Below, piece by piece: positions 7,217-14,248 of a stretch of 19,029 nt of DNA (positions are counted from its first letter, which is position 1; every line of letters begins with the position of its first letter). The stretch lies in the NCBI GenBank assembly GCA_002424705.1, contig DIKW01000118.1, positions 1,222-20,250 of the forward strand, written 5' to 3'. The notes beneath the pieces were generated by a model. That model was not told the origin of the DNA. It was given only the letters and a program-made list of their open reading frames with translations, and did not search any database. This DNA is from Geobacter sp. UBA5608. GTDB taxonomy: Bacteria > Desulfobacterota > Desulfuromonadia > Geobacterales > Pseudopelobacteraceae. The position numbers and the translations under genes are program-made.

Positions 7217-8629
7217 CTATGGAGTAAACAGCCGGGCGTTCATAAACAGGTGTACCACAATGCTGGCGGCATAGCCTAGGGCAATGGCCCAGGTCCATTT
7301 GAGGTGTGCCCCGAAGGTGTACACGCCGCGGGCCGAGCCCATCAGGGCCACACCGGCGGCGGAGCCGATCGAGAGCAGGCTGCCGCCCACGCCAGCGGTC
7401 AGGGTCACCAGCAGCCACTGGCCGTGGGACATGCTGGGATCCATGGTCAATACCGCAAACATGACCGGGATGTTATCGATGATGGCGGAGAGGATTCCCA
7501 CCAGCACGTTGGCGGCGGTTGGTCCCAGGTCGAGGTACATAAACTTGGAGACCACAGCCAGGTAACCGAACTGTCCCAGGCCCCCCACGCAGAGGATCAC
7601 GCCGTAGAAGAACAGCAAGGTGTCCCATTCGGCCTTGGCAATCTTGCGGAACAGATCGAAGGTCTCATGCTTGTGGCCGGTCACGTCCAGGGGGTTATCA
7701 CCGGACAGCAGTCGGTCTTCCTTCTTCTTGAGCCAGTAGGCAAAGAAGGAGAGGTAGCCCATGCCCAACATCATGCCCACTGCCGGGGGCAGGTGCAGGA
7801 AGTTGTGAAAGGAGACCGCCGTGGCGATGGTGGCCAGAAACAGGGCCATGATCCGCTTGGCCCCCAGCTTCAACTCCACTGCAGCGTCGTTTACCTCGGG
7901 CTTTTCCTTGGAAACTGCCAGGCTCATGCAGATTGCCGGCACCAGCCAGTTGACCAGCGAGGGGACAAAGATGGCAAAGAACTCGAAGAACTGCACCTTA
8001 CCCTTCTGCCAGACCATCAGGGTGGTGATGTCGCCAAAGGGAGAGAAGGCCCCGCCGGCATTGGCCGCCACCACGATATTGATGCAGGCCACCACCACAA
8101 AGCGGGTATTGGTGCCGCCCACGGCCATGGCCACCGCTCCCATCAACAGGGCCGTGGTCAGGTTATCGGCGATCGGGGAGATAAAGAAGGCCAACAGGCC
8201 GGTCAGCCAGAACACGGTGCGCAGGGTAAAGCCCTTGTTGACCAGCCAGGAACGTAGGGCCTGAAAGACGTTACGTTCCTCCAGGGCGTTGATATAGGTC
8301 ATGGCTGCCAGTAGAAACAAGAACAGCTCGGCGTACTCGGTCAGGTTATGCATGATGGCGCCGTGGGCATGTTCAGGTCTGCCAGCGGCCTGGTAGCTGA
8401 TAGCCACCAGCACCCAGATGATACCGGCCGCCACCAGTACCGGCTTGCTTTTGCGCAGGTGCAGGTGTTCCTCCATGATCACCAGGCTGTAGGCGGCCAC
8501 AAACAGGATGACGGCAAAGATGCCCATGCCGGTCGCGGTCATGTCAACGATCTCGCCGGCACCGCCGGCCCCGAGGGCGGGCAGTGCCGATGCGCAGAAT
8601 ACAACTAAAGCTAACAAGGCAGATTTCAT
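7217..8629 (-). CDS. nhaD: NhaD-family Na+/H+ antiporter, copy 1
   Basis: 470-aa inner-membrane sodium/proton antiporter of the NhaD family (ion transporter superfamily). It starts with a signal-like hydrophobic segment (1-21) followed by a polytopic domain. Conserved regions include SPIADNLTTALLMG (151-164, D155/N156), NAGGAFSPFGDITTLMVWQK (190-209, D200) and SAIIDNIPVMFAVLTMDP around D385/N386. These are repeated Asp/Asn-containing motifs typical of NhaD. The start ATG at 8629 has GGAG 8 nt upstream; a longer open frame to 8725 lacks a credible start. It is almost collinear with the second copy at 9165-10577: same length, no gaps, about 84% identity by hand. It probably exports Na+ (or Li+) in exchange for H+ and lies 113 nt upstream of mrpA. 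Confidence 0.95.
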   Translation of the reverse strand: MKSALLALVVFCASALPALGAGGAGEIVDMTATGMGIFAVILFVAAYSLVIMEEHLHLRKSKPVLVAAGIIWVLVAISYQAAGRPEHAHGAIMHNLTEYAELFLFLLAAMTYINALEERNVFQALRSWLVNKGFTLRTVFWLTGLLAFFISPIADNLTTALLMGAVAMAVGGTNTRFVVVACINIVVAANAGGAFSPFGDITTLMVWQKGKVQFFEFFAIFVPSLVNWLVPAICMSLAVSKEKPEVNDAAVELKLGAKRIMALFLATIATAVSFHNFLHLPPAVGMMLGMGYLSFFAYWLKKKEDRLLSGDNPLDVTGHKHETFDLFRKIAKAEWDTLLFFYGVILCVGGLGQFGYLAVVSKFMYLDLGPTAANVLVGILSAIIDNIPVMFAVLTMDPSMSHGQWLLVTLTAGVGGSLLSIGSAAGVALMGSARGVYTFGAHLKWTWAIALGYAASIVVHLFMNARLFTP

Positions 8630-9164
8630 GGCGCTCTCTCCAGTAATCGGTTTAACGGCAGTGGTGTCGTGCAAAGATGGACTGGTCCTGTTTCTGTCAT
8701 ACGGGTGACAGATCCTTTGAACCACAAACAGGAACAGGCTGCTGCAGATCAGGCAGGTGGCGCGCGGCTGGGAGCGTTGAAGCTAAGCTTAGGCAGAGGA
8801 GGGCGCAACGATACAGGCAAGGCATGGTGGGCGGCCGATAGGGCGGCATCATGCTGCGGTTCTAGTGCGGTACGGTTAGAAACGTCAGCCCGGCGGCTAT
8901 CCTTGATGGTACATGCGGCAGATACCGGACATTCGTAAGTGAAGTTTGTTATCGTGTCCGAGGAAAAGGACAGCGGCGAGATCAGCATCAGGATGATGAT
9001 CAGCGACTGGGAGAGGCGCCGTAGCGGCGCCCCTCCCCGCAGGAATGTCAGATCCCGTGCGTCCCAGCAGAGACGATGACGGAGCAATTGCACCAAAGGC
9101 GTCAGCAGTGCGCGCGTCAGTATGGTCAGGGCGTCAAAGGGCATAACGGGATCAATGCTCTCGT
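8630..9164. other. 535-bp spacer between the two nhaD genes
   Basis: No recognisable gene. It holds a questionable minus-strand reading frame (8749-9144, listed separately), a 7-bp hairpin GGCGCCG-TAG-CGGCGCC at 9015-9031, and a 7-bp inverted repeat TCTGTCA-N6-TGACAGA at 8693-8712, about 65-85 nt upstream of the nhaD copy 1 start. The latter is a possible operator or promoter-proximal structure. Neither hairpin is followed by a U-tract, so a classic terminator for nhaD copy 2 is not evident. No sequence related to the nhaD ends was noticed within the spacer. Confidence 0.6.
8749..9144 (-). CDS. Doubtful small protein of unknown function
   Basis: Open frame of 131 codons from ATG 9144, filling most of the spacer between the nhaD genes. 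I do not recognise the product. A hydrophobic stretch (SLIIILMLISPLSFSSD, about residues 46-62) resembles a secretion signal. It is followed by a Cys-containing hydrophilic region (YECPVSAACTIKD) and a Pro/Ala-rich tail. The ATG has no good ribosome binding site; a GGGGAGGGG at about 9030-9040 lies too far from any start after it. Codon quality is worse than in the neighbours. It could be a small periplasmic protein starting internally, or a chance frame in GC-rich DNA. Confidence 0.25.
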   Translation of the reverse strand: MPFDALTILTRALLTPLVQLLRHRLCWDARDLTFLRGGAPLRRLSQSLIIILMLISPLSFSSDTITNFTYECPVSAACTIKDSRRADVSNRTALEPQHDAALSAAHHALPVSLRPPLPKLSFNAPSRAPPA

Positions 9165-10577
9165 TTAATGGGTAAAAAATCGTGCATTCAGGAACAGATG
9201 CGCCAGAATGCTGACTGCATAGCCCAGGGCGACTGCCCAGGTCCATTTAAGGTGTGCCCCGAAGGTATAGATGCCGCGGGCCGAGCCCATCAGGGCAACA
9301 CCGGCGGCGGAGCCGATCGAGAGCAGGCTGCCGCCCACGCCGGCGGTCAGGGTCACCAGCAGCCACTGACCGTGGGACATATGCGGGTCCATGGTCAACA
9401 CCGCAAACATGACCGGGATGTTGTCCACAATGGCCGATAAAAGGCCGATCAGCACATTTGCGGTGGTGTGTCCCAGACCTTCGTAGAGGAATTTGGAGAC
9501 CCCGGCCAGGTAGCCGAATTGTCCCACACCACCCACGCAGAGGATTACGCCGTAGAAGAACAGCAGGGTGTCCCATTCGGCCTTGGCCACCTTGCGGAAC
9601 AGGTCGAAGGTCTCATGCTTGTGGCCGGTGACGTCAAAGGGGTTGTCGCCGGACAGCAGACGATCCTCTTTTTTCTTGAGCCAGTAGGCAAAGAAGGAGA
9701 GGTAGCCCAGGCCCAGCATCATGCCCACTGCCGGCGGCAGGTGCAGGAAGTTGTGAAAGGAAACCGCCGTGATGATGGTGGCCAGAAACAGGGCCATGAT
9801 CCGCTTGGCCCCCAGCTTCATGCTCACCGACTCATCGGTCACCTCAGGTTTTTCCTTGGGCACCGCCATGCTCATGATGGCGGCCGGAATCAGCCAGTTC
9901 AAAAGCGACGGGATAAAGATGGCAAAGAACTCGAAGAACTCCACCTTGCCCTTCTGCCAGACCATCAGGGTGGTGATGTCGCCAAAGGGAGAGAATGCGC
10001 CGCCGGCGTTGGCGCCCACCACTATGTTGATACAGGCCACCACCACAAAGGCAGTGTTGCTGCCGCCCACGGCCATGGCTACCGCCCCCATCAACAGGGC
10101 CGTGGTCAGGTTGTCGGCCACCGGTGAGATGCAAAAGGCCAAAAGACCGGTCAGCCAGAACACGGTGCGTAGGGTAAAGCCCTTGTTGACCATCCAGGAG
10201 CGCAAGGCCCGAAAGGCGTTGCGCTCTTCCAGGGCGTTGATATAGGTCATGGCTGCCAGTAGAAACAAGAACAACTCGGCATACTCGGTCAGGTTGTGGA
10301 TGATGGCCCCGTGGGCATGATCAGGCCTGCCCAGCCCCTGGTAGGTCAGCGCCACCAGTATCCAGATAATCCCTGCTGCCACGATCACCGGCTTGCTTTT
10401 GCGCAGGTGCAGGTGTTCCTCCATGATCACCAGGGCGTAGGCGCCCACAAACAGGATGACGGCAAAGATACCCATGGCGCTGCGGGTCAGGTCTGGAATC
10501 TCGCCGGTCCCGCCACTGGCAAAGGCCGACAGGGGCAGCAGCAAGAGCAGCAGTGAGAGCAGCAACCGAGTCAACAT
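9165..10577 (-). CDS. nhaD: NhaD-family Na+/H+ antiporter, copy 2
   Basis: 470-aa NhaD sodium/proton antiporter, ungapped relative to copy 1. The N-terminal leader (1-20, very Leu-rich) is almost unrelated to that of copy 1. From about residue 35 onward only around 54 of 436 positions differ by hand count. All key motifs are kept: SPVADNLTTALLMG, NAGGAFSPFGDITTLMVWQK and SAIVDNIPVMFAVLTMDP. The start is ATG 10577 because GGAGGG lies 4 nt upstream; an ATG 12 nt earlier would place that ribosome binding site inside the gene. It is 54 nt downstream of a small membrane-protein gene and probably cotranscribed with it. Differences cluster in the loop after residue 240 and near residues 365-385, which may alter affinity or pH response. 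Confidence 0.95.
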   Translation of the reverse strand: MLTRLLLSLLLLLLPLSAFASGGTGEIPDLTRSAMGIFAVILFVGAYALVIMEEHLHLRKSKPVIVAAGIIWILVALTYQGLGRPDHAHGAIIHNLTEYAELFLFLLAAMTYINALEERNAFRALRSWMVNKGFTLRTVFWLTGLLAFCISPVADNLTTALLMGAVAMAVGGSNTAFVVVACINIVVGANAGGAFSPFGDITTLMVWQKGKVEFFEFFAIFIPSLLNWLIPAAIMSMAVPKEKPEVTDESVSMKLGAKRIMALFLATIITAVSFHNFLHLPPAVGMMLGLGYLSFFAYWLKKKEDRLLSGDNPFDVTGHKHETFDLFRKVAKAEWDTLLFFYGVILCVGGVGQFGYLAGVSKFLYEGLGHTTANVLIGLLSAIVDNIPVMFAVLTMDPHMSHGQWLLVTLTAGVGGSLLSIGSAAGVALMGSARGIYTFGAHLKWTWAVALGYAVSILAHLFLNARFFTH

Positions 10578-10596
10578 AGATCCCTCCATGCAAAGT

Positions 10597-10615
10597 ATTT
10601 CAAATCCATTTCAAA
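10597..10615. repeat. Short direct repeat upstream of nhaD copy 2
   Basis: ATTTCAAA occurs twice (10597-10604 and 10608-10615) with an 11-nt period, in the 54-nt gap between the small membrane-protein gene and nhaD copy 2. The spacing of one helical turn would suit a regulator site, but the element is short. Confidence 0.35.
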
Positions 10616-10631
10616 GCATTACGGCAGCCAA

Positions 10632-11045
10632 CTATCTGTTTTCGGCGGTCTGGTCCTGCGCTGTTTCCTTCTTCTTGCCCCAGACAATCGGGTGGGCCTG
10701 TCGCTTGATGATGAAGTCAATGATCAACTTGAGCCAGATGGTGGAGCCGGCATAGGCGTTCCAGCCGTCAAAGGAGTCAAAGGGACCGATCAGGATGCCG
10801 GTGGCGATGAACAGGATAACCCCGCTGATGATCCAGATCGCGGCGGCACCTGCCAGGATATTCACGACACCGGTAACGGTGGCCCATTTTTCCGGGTTGG
10901 CAGGCGGCACCCCTTTCTTGAGGGCCACTTCGCTGTAATCCTTGTTGATAAAGATTTTCCAGGCGCGGCGAAACCAATAGAAGGCCATCGGAAACAGGGC
11001 CAGATAGAGAAGCCAGATCAAAGCCGTTGCCACATCAAAGATCAT
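10632..11045 (-). CDS. Small integral membrane protein, unknown function, upstream of nhaD copy 2
   Basis: 137-aa protein that I do not recognise. One N-terminal helix (about 4-24) is followed by a basic/aromatic segment (YWFRRAWKIFINKDY), a hydrophilic stretch with KKGVPPANPEKW (about 43-55), and one long or two short helices (about 57-88, AAAIWIISGVILFIATGI). A Trp/Gly/Ser-rich region, an amphipathic LKLIIDFIIKR and a charged tail complete it. The start ATG 11045 has GGAG 7 nt upstream; a longer frame to 11105 runs back over the predicted promoter. It is the first gene after the symporter terminator and precedes nhaD copy 2 by 54 nt, so it is probably cotranscribed and may be an accessory subunit. 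The function is inference from position only. Confidence 0.8.
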   Translation of the reverse strand: MIFDVATALIWLLYLALFPMAFYWFRRAWKIFINKDYSEVALKKGVPPANPEKWATVTGVVNILAGAAAIWIISGVILFIATGILIGPFDSFDGWNAYAGSTIWLKLIIDFIIKRQAHPIVWGKKKETAQDQTAENR

Positions 11046-11073
11046 TGCATCACTCCGTGGATAAGATGTTGTT

Positions 11074-11102
11074 GGTATACGATCTAACCAGGCCCCAGGC
11101 AA
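11074..11102 (-). promoter_or_regulatory. Candidate promoter for the membrane-protein/nhaD unit
   Basis: On the minus strand, TTGCCT (11102-11097), a 17-nt spacer and TATACC (11079-11074) form a plausible sigma70 promoter about 29 nt before the start codon. It directly follows the symporter terminator. Its -35 hexamer is identical to that of the candidate mrp promoter. Confidence 0.45.
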
Positions 11103-11116
11103 CAATTTTATACATA

Positions 11117-11145
11117 CAGGCCCCGCTGGAAACCAGCGGGGCCTG
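11117..11145 (-). terminator. Terminator hairpin after the sodium:solute symporter
   Basis: Perfect 13-bp GC-rich stem CAGGCCCCGCTGG / CCAGCGGGGCCTG with an AAA loop, 41 nt after the symporter stop codon. On the minus strand the downstream sequence is T/A-rich (TATGTATAAAATTG), not a clean U-tract. Position and stability still point to a transcription terminator separating the symporter from the nhaD unit. Confidence 0.8.
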
Positions 11146-11185
11146 TTGTTACTGCCACTGATTCAGCTGCGCACGGTCTTCAATC

Positions 11186-12997
11186 CTAGTGTGCGCCTTC
11201 AACGGTCTTGGCAGCGCCGCGGGGAGTACGCACATCCTCAACCAAGTGCTGGATATGCTCCGGACAGACCGGGGTCATCTTGCTGACCACGTAGGCCACC
11301 AGGAAGTTGGTCAGTGCGCCGATGGTGCCGAAGGCCTCCGGGGTGATGCCGAAGAATGGGTTCGGCTTGCCGCCGATCAGGCCCAGGAACTCGGTACCCT
11401 TGATAAAGAACAGACCTTTATGGGCAAAGACGTAGAACAGGGTGATGAACAGACCGGCCAGCATGCCGGCGATGGCACCTTCCTTGTTCATCTTCTTGTT
11501 GAAGATACCCATCATCAGTACCGGGAAGATGGTACTGGCGGCGATACCGAAGGCCAGAGCCACGGTGCCGGCGGCGAAGCCAGGGGGGTTGAGGCCCAGG
11601 TAGCCGGCCACGATGATGGCGAAGACCATGGCGATCTTGCCGGACATCAGCTCGCCCTTTTCAGACAGGTCGGGCATGAAGATGTTCTTCATCAGGTCGT
11701 GGGAGAAGGCGGCCGAGATGGCCAACAGCAAACCGGCGGCGGTGGAGAGGGCGGCAGCGATACCGCCGGCCGCCACCAGGGCGATAACCCAGTTGGGCAG
11801 CAGGGCGATCTCGGGGTTGGCCAACACGATGATATCGGCGTTGACGGTCAGCTCGTTACCTTTCCAGCCTGCAGCAGCAGCCTTTGTATTGAAGGCCTCA
11901 TTCTTGGATTTATCGTTGTAGTACTGGATCCGGCCGTCGCCGTTGGCATCTTTCCACTTCAGCAGTCCGGTTTTTTCCCAGCGACCGACCCAGGCCGGCT
12001 TGTCGGCGTAGGCCAGGGAACCTTCGGGGGCAAAGATGTCGCCGCCGGTCTTGATGGCCGGGGTCATGGTGGCATGCAGGTTGTAGCGGGCCATGGCTGC
12101 CACGGCCGGGGCGGTGGTGTACAGCAGGGCAATGAAGACCAGGGCCCAGCCGGCCGAGGAACGGGCCGAGGCCACGGTCGGTACGGTGAAGAAGCGGATG
12201 ATAACGTGGGGCAGGCCGGCGGTGCCGACCATCAGCGAGATGGTGTAGACGAACATGTTCAGCTTACTGCCCGGCATCGAGGTGGTGTACTCGGCAAAAC
12301 CGAGGTCGGTAACCACCTGGTTCAGTTTGGTCAGCAGCGCGGTGTTGGTGCCGACGATGTCGGAGCCGAGGCCCAGTTGGGGGATCGGGTTGCCGGTCAA
12401 CTGGAAGGCGATGAAGACGGCCGGCACGGTGTAGGCCAGGATCAGCACGCAGTACTGGGCCACCTGGGTGTAGGTAATGCCCTTCATGCCGCCGAACACG
12501 GCGTAGGAGAACACGATGGCCATACCGATGTAGATGCCCATGTCATTGGAGACTCCCAGGAAGCGGGAGAAGGTCACGCCGACGCCGGTCATCTGGCCGA
12601 TGATGTAGGTGATCGACATCACCAGCAGACAGAGCACCGAGACCGCAGAGGCAGTCTTTGAGTAGTAGCGTTCCTGTACAAAGGAGGCCACGGTGAACTT
12701 GCCGAACTTGCGCAGGTAGGGGGCCAAGAGACAGGCCATCAGCACGTAGCCGCCGGTCCAGCCCATCAGGAACAGGCCGCCGCCGTAGCCCATGTTGGAG
12801 ATCAGGCCGGCCATGGAGATGAACGAGGCTGCCGACATCCAGTCAGCGCCGGTGGCCATGCCGTTGATAACCGGGTGCACACCGCCACCGGCCACGTAGA
12901 ATTCACTGGTACTGCCGGCCCGTGCCCATACGGCGATGCCGATGTAGAGCGCGAAGGTGAGGCCGACAACAATATAGGTCATAGTTTGCAGTTCCAT
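11186..12997 (-). CDS. Sodium:solute symporter large subunit (SSS family, VC_2705/ActP-like)
   Basis: 603-aa polytopic symporter of the SSS family, in the subfamily that pairs with a DUF4212 small subunit; ActP-like, so acetate or another short organic acid is the likely substrate. The N-terminal core shows FYVAGGGVHPVINGMATGAD and WMSAASFISMAGLISNMGYG, a Na+-symporter signature region, and the C-terminal half has GGIAAALSTAAGLLLAISAA and AFGIAASTIFPVLMMGIFNK. A hydrophilic insertion at about 310-390, predicted to lie outside the membrane, contains an EF-hand-like loop DANGDGRIQYYND at 350-362. The start ATG has GAGGAGG 8 nt upstream and is 15 nt after the small subunit stop. A strong hairpin follows the gene. 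Confidence 0.95.
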   Translation of the reverse strand: MELQTMTYIVVGLTFALYIGIAVWARAGSTSEFYVAGGGVHPVINGMATGADWMSAASFISMAGLISNMGYGGGLFLMGWTGGYVLMACLLAPYLRKFGKFTVASFVQERYYSKTASAVSVLCLLVMSITYIIGQMTGVGVTFSRFLGVSNDMGIYIGMAIVFSYAVFGGMKGITYTQVAQYCVLILAYTVPAVFIAFQLTGNPIPQLGLGSDIVGTNTALLTKLNQVVTDLGFAEYTTSMPGSKLNMFVYTISLMVGTAGLPHVIIRFFTVPTVASARSSAGWALVFIALLYTTAPAVAAMARYNLHATMTPAIKTGGDIFAPEGSLAYADKPAWVGRWEKTGLLKWKDANGDGRIQYYNDKSKNEAFNTKAAAAGWKGNELTVNADIIVLANPEIALLPNWVIALVAAGGIAAALSTAAGLLLAISAAFSHDLMKNIFMPDLSEKGELMSGKIAMVFAIIVAGYLGLNPPGFAAGTVALAFGIAASTIFPVLMMGIFNKKMNKEGAIAGMLAGLFITLFYVFAHKGLFFIKGTEFLGLIGGKPNPFFGITPEAFGTIGALTNFLVAYVVSKMTPVCPEHIQHLVEDVRTPRGAAKTVEGAH

Positions 12998-13012
12998 GTA
13001 GTGTGCCTCCTC

Positions 13013-13267
13013 TTAGTCTTCGTGAACGTCGAATTTCTTGTCAAGATTGCCCATCAGCTTGGCATAGATGAAGATGATGGCAACAAACGCGTACATGGAA
13101 CCCTGATGGGCAAACCAGAAGCCCAAGGGGTAACCGCCCAGATGGATGTTGTTCATGGCCTCAACAAACAAGATCCCTAATCCGTAGGACACGATGAACC
13201 AAGCGCCGAGAACGCCGGCCAACAGTTTGAGCACCGCTTGCCAATAAGCTTGACCGCTCTTATCCAT
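13013..13267 (-). CDS. DUF4212 small subunit of sodium:solute symporter
   Basis: 84-aa protein with two transmembrane helices (about residues 14-34 and 53-71), matching the DUF4212 family of small subunits found directly upstream of VC_2705-type sodium:solute symporters. Typical features are the aromatic YW near residue 8, FIVSYGLGILFVE in the first helix, PLGFWFAHQGSMYAFVAIIF, and the charged ending KKFDVHED. The ATG has AGGAGG 5-6 nt upstream, a strong site. It lies 15 nt before the large subunit and is surely cotranscribed; the two probably assemble in the inner membrane. Confidence 0.93.
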   Translation of the reverse strand: MDKSGQAYWQAVLKLLAGVLGAWFIVSYGLGILFVEAMNNIHLGGYPLGFWFAHQGSMYAFVAIIFIYAKLMGNLDKKFDVHED

Positions 13268-13459
13268 AACTGCCTCCTCTCTTAAGTACTGCCTGTTTTT
13301 CGTAGACTGCGGTTGATGTCACACTAAACGCTGTTCCCGGAATCTGTGGACCGTACCCTCCTTTCCCTGGGGGCCGTTGCTGCACATCGCCCCTGCCACC
13401 TGCTGTCCCGGGGGTAAACCAAAGTCGTCATCCCACACAAAAGGTTGTGTCACTAAAGA
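13268..13459 (-). promoter_or_regulatory. Intergenic region between iclR-type gene and symporter genes
   Basis: 192-bp gap with no gene. A weak 6-bp hairpin (ACACAA-N4-TTGTGT, 13435-13450) sits just after the regulator stop and might reduce readthrough. Two similar short elements on the plus strand, TGTCACACTAAAC (13317-13329) and TTGTGTCACTAAAG (13445-13458), share the core GTCAC/CACTAAA and could be repeated regulator sites. I see no clear sigma70 or sigma54 promoter, so the symporter may be read from here by an activator-dependent promoter or from the regulator's transcript. Confidence 0.35.
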
Positions 13460-14248
13460 TCAGACAAAGGCCCGTGTATAGCCGAATTTCATGGAGAGCA
13501 GTTCAGCCTCTTCCTGCAGGGAAGGGATGATCTCGCTCTCAAGCCTCTCGGTCAGCAGGCGGAATGAGGGGCCCACCAAGGTAAGCGCCCCTACCACCTT
13601 GCCGGCATAATCCCGCACCGCCACGGCCACACTGATGATCCCTTCACCAAGGCCGTTGCGGTCAATGGCCACGCCGCTGTGACGGATTGCCTCCAATTCG
13701 GCATCCAGCAGGTCCAGATCGGGCAGCTCCTTGCGGCGGCCGCTTTTCTTGAGCAATTTTTCCAGCAAATCCCGTGAATCAAGGGCGCGCATCACCTTGC
13801 CGGCTGCGTTGGTGAAGAACGGCATCCGCCGTCCTATCATAGAGGTGGTCTTGATCGGCTGACTGCAGTCAACCATGTCGAGGAAGAGGACTTCATTGTC
13901 CTGGCTGATAACCATGTAGGCGGATTCATCGTGGCGGCGGGCCAGCTTCTCAAGCACCGGGTGGGCGTAACTGACCACGCTGACGCTTTTCAAGAGCTTC
14001 TGGGCCAGGGTGGCGGAGTAGACCCCCAGGCGGTAGACGCCTAGCTGCTGGTCGAATTCAACTAAGCCTTTTTCACTGAGGGTCTTCATGATGCGGTAGG
14101 TGCCGTTGAGCGAGAGCTGCAGTTTGGCGGCCAGTTCGCCAAGGTGTATGCCGTACTCGTACTCGGTCAGGATCTCAAGAACATCCAGCGCGTTCTTGAC
14201 ACTCTTGACCGAGTACATTGATGTCTGTGTTGCTTGGCGTTTCGGCAT
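13460..14248 (-). CDS. IclR-family transcriptional regulator
   Basis: 262-aa regulator. The N-terminal winged helix-turn-helix domain spans about residues 13-75 (VKNALDVLEILTEYEYGIHL, then LGELAAKLQLSLNGTYRIMK with the recognition helix). The IclR effector-binding (GAF-like) domain spans about 90-255. It contains the family-typical SMIGRRMPFFTNAAGKVMRA, GVAIDRNGLGEGIISVAVAV and VVGALTLVGPSFRL segments. The start is taken as the second of two adjacent ATGs (14248) because GAGG lies 7 nt upstream; 14251 is equally possible. A longer open frame to 14344 has low-complexity Gln/His-rich sequence and is rejected. Transcribed ahead of the symporter genes on the same strand, it is their likely regulator, sensing an organic acid. 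Confidence 0.95.
   Translation of the reverse strand: MPKRQATQTSMYSVKSVKNALDVLEILTEYEYGIHLGELAAKLQLSLNGTYRIMKTLSEKGLVEFDQQLGVYRLGVYSATLAQKLLKSVSVVSYAHPVLEKLARRHDESAYMVISQDNEVLFLDMVDCSQPIKTTSMIGRRMPFFTNAAGKVMRALDSRDLLEKLLKKSGRRKELPDLDLLDAELEAIRHSGVAIDRNGLGEGIISVAVAVRDYAGKVVGALTLVGPSFRLLTERLESEIIPSLQEEAELLSMKFGYTRAFV

Noticed and set aside
7304..8257. Long plus-strand open frame antisense to nhaD copy 1, with a similar one at 9468-10127 antisense to copy 2
   Set aside because: The two antisense frames resemble each other only because the nhaD copies do; composition is unlike a protein and no ribosome binding site or domain is visible.
9015..9031. GGCGCCG-TAG-CGGCGCC hairpin as a terminator for nhaD copy 2
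   Set aside because: It lies about 130 nt beyond the stop codon and has no U-tract on either side; kept only as a note in the spacer description.
11189..12661. Very long open frame on the plus strand, antisense to the symporter large subunit
   Set aside because: Its translation is dominated by Gly, His, Gln, Asp and Glu without any domain, as expected for the complement of a GC-rich membrane-protein gene; the minus-strand frame encodes an unmistakable SSS symporter.
13381..13405. Possible sigma54 promoter (TGGCAG...TGTGC on the minus strand) upstream of the symporter small subunit
   Set aside because: The distance between the GG and GC elements is 12 nt, not the required 10, so it does not fit the -24/-12 pattern.
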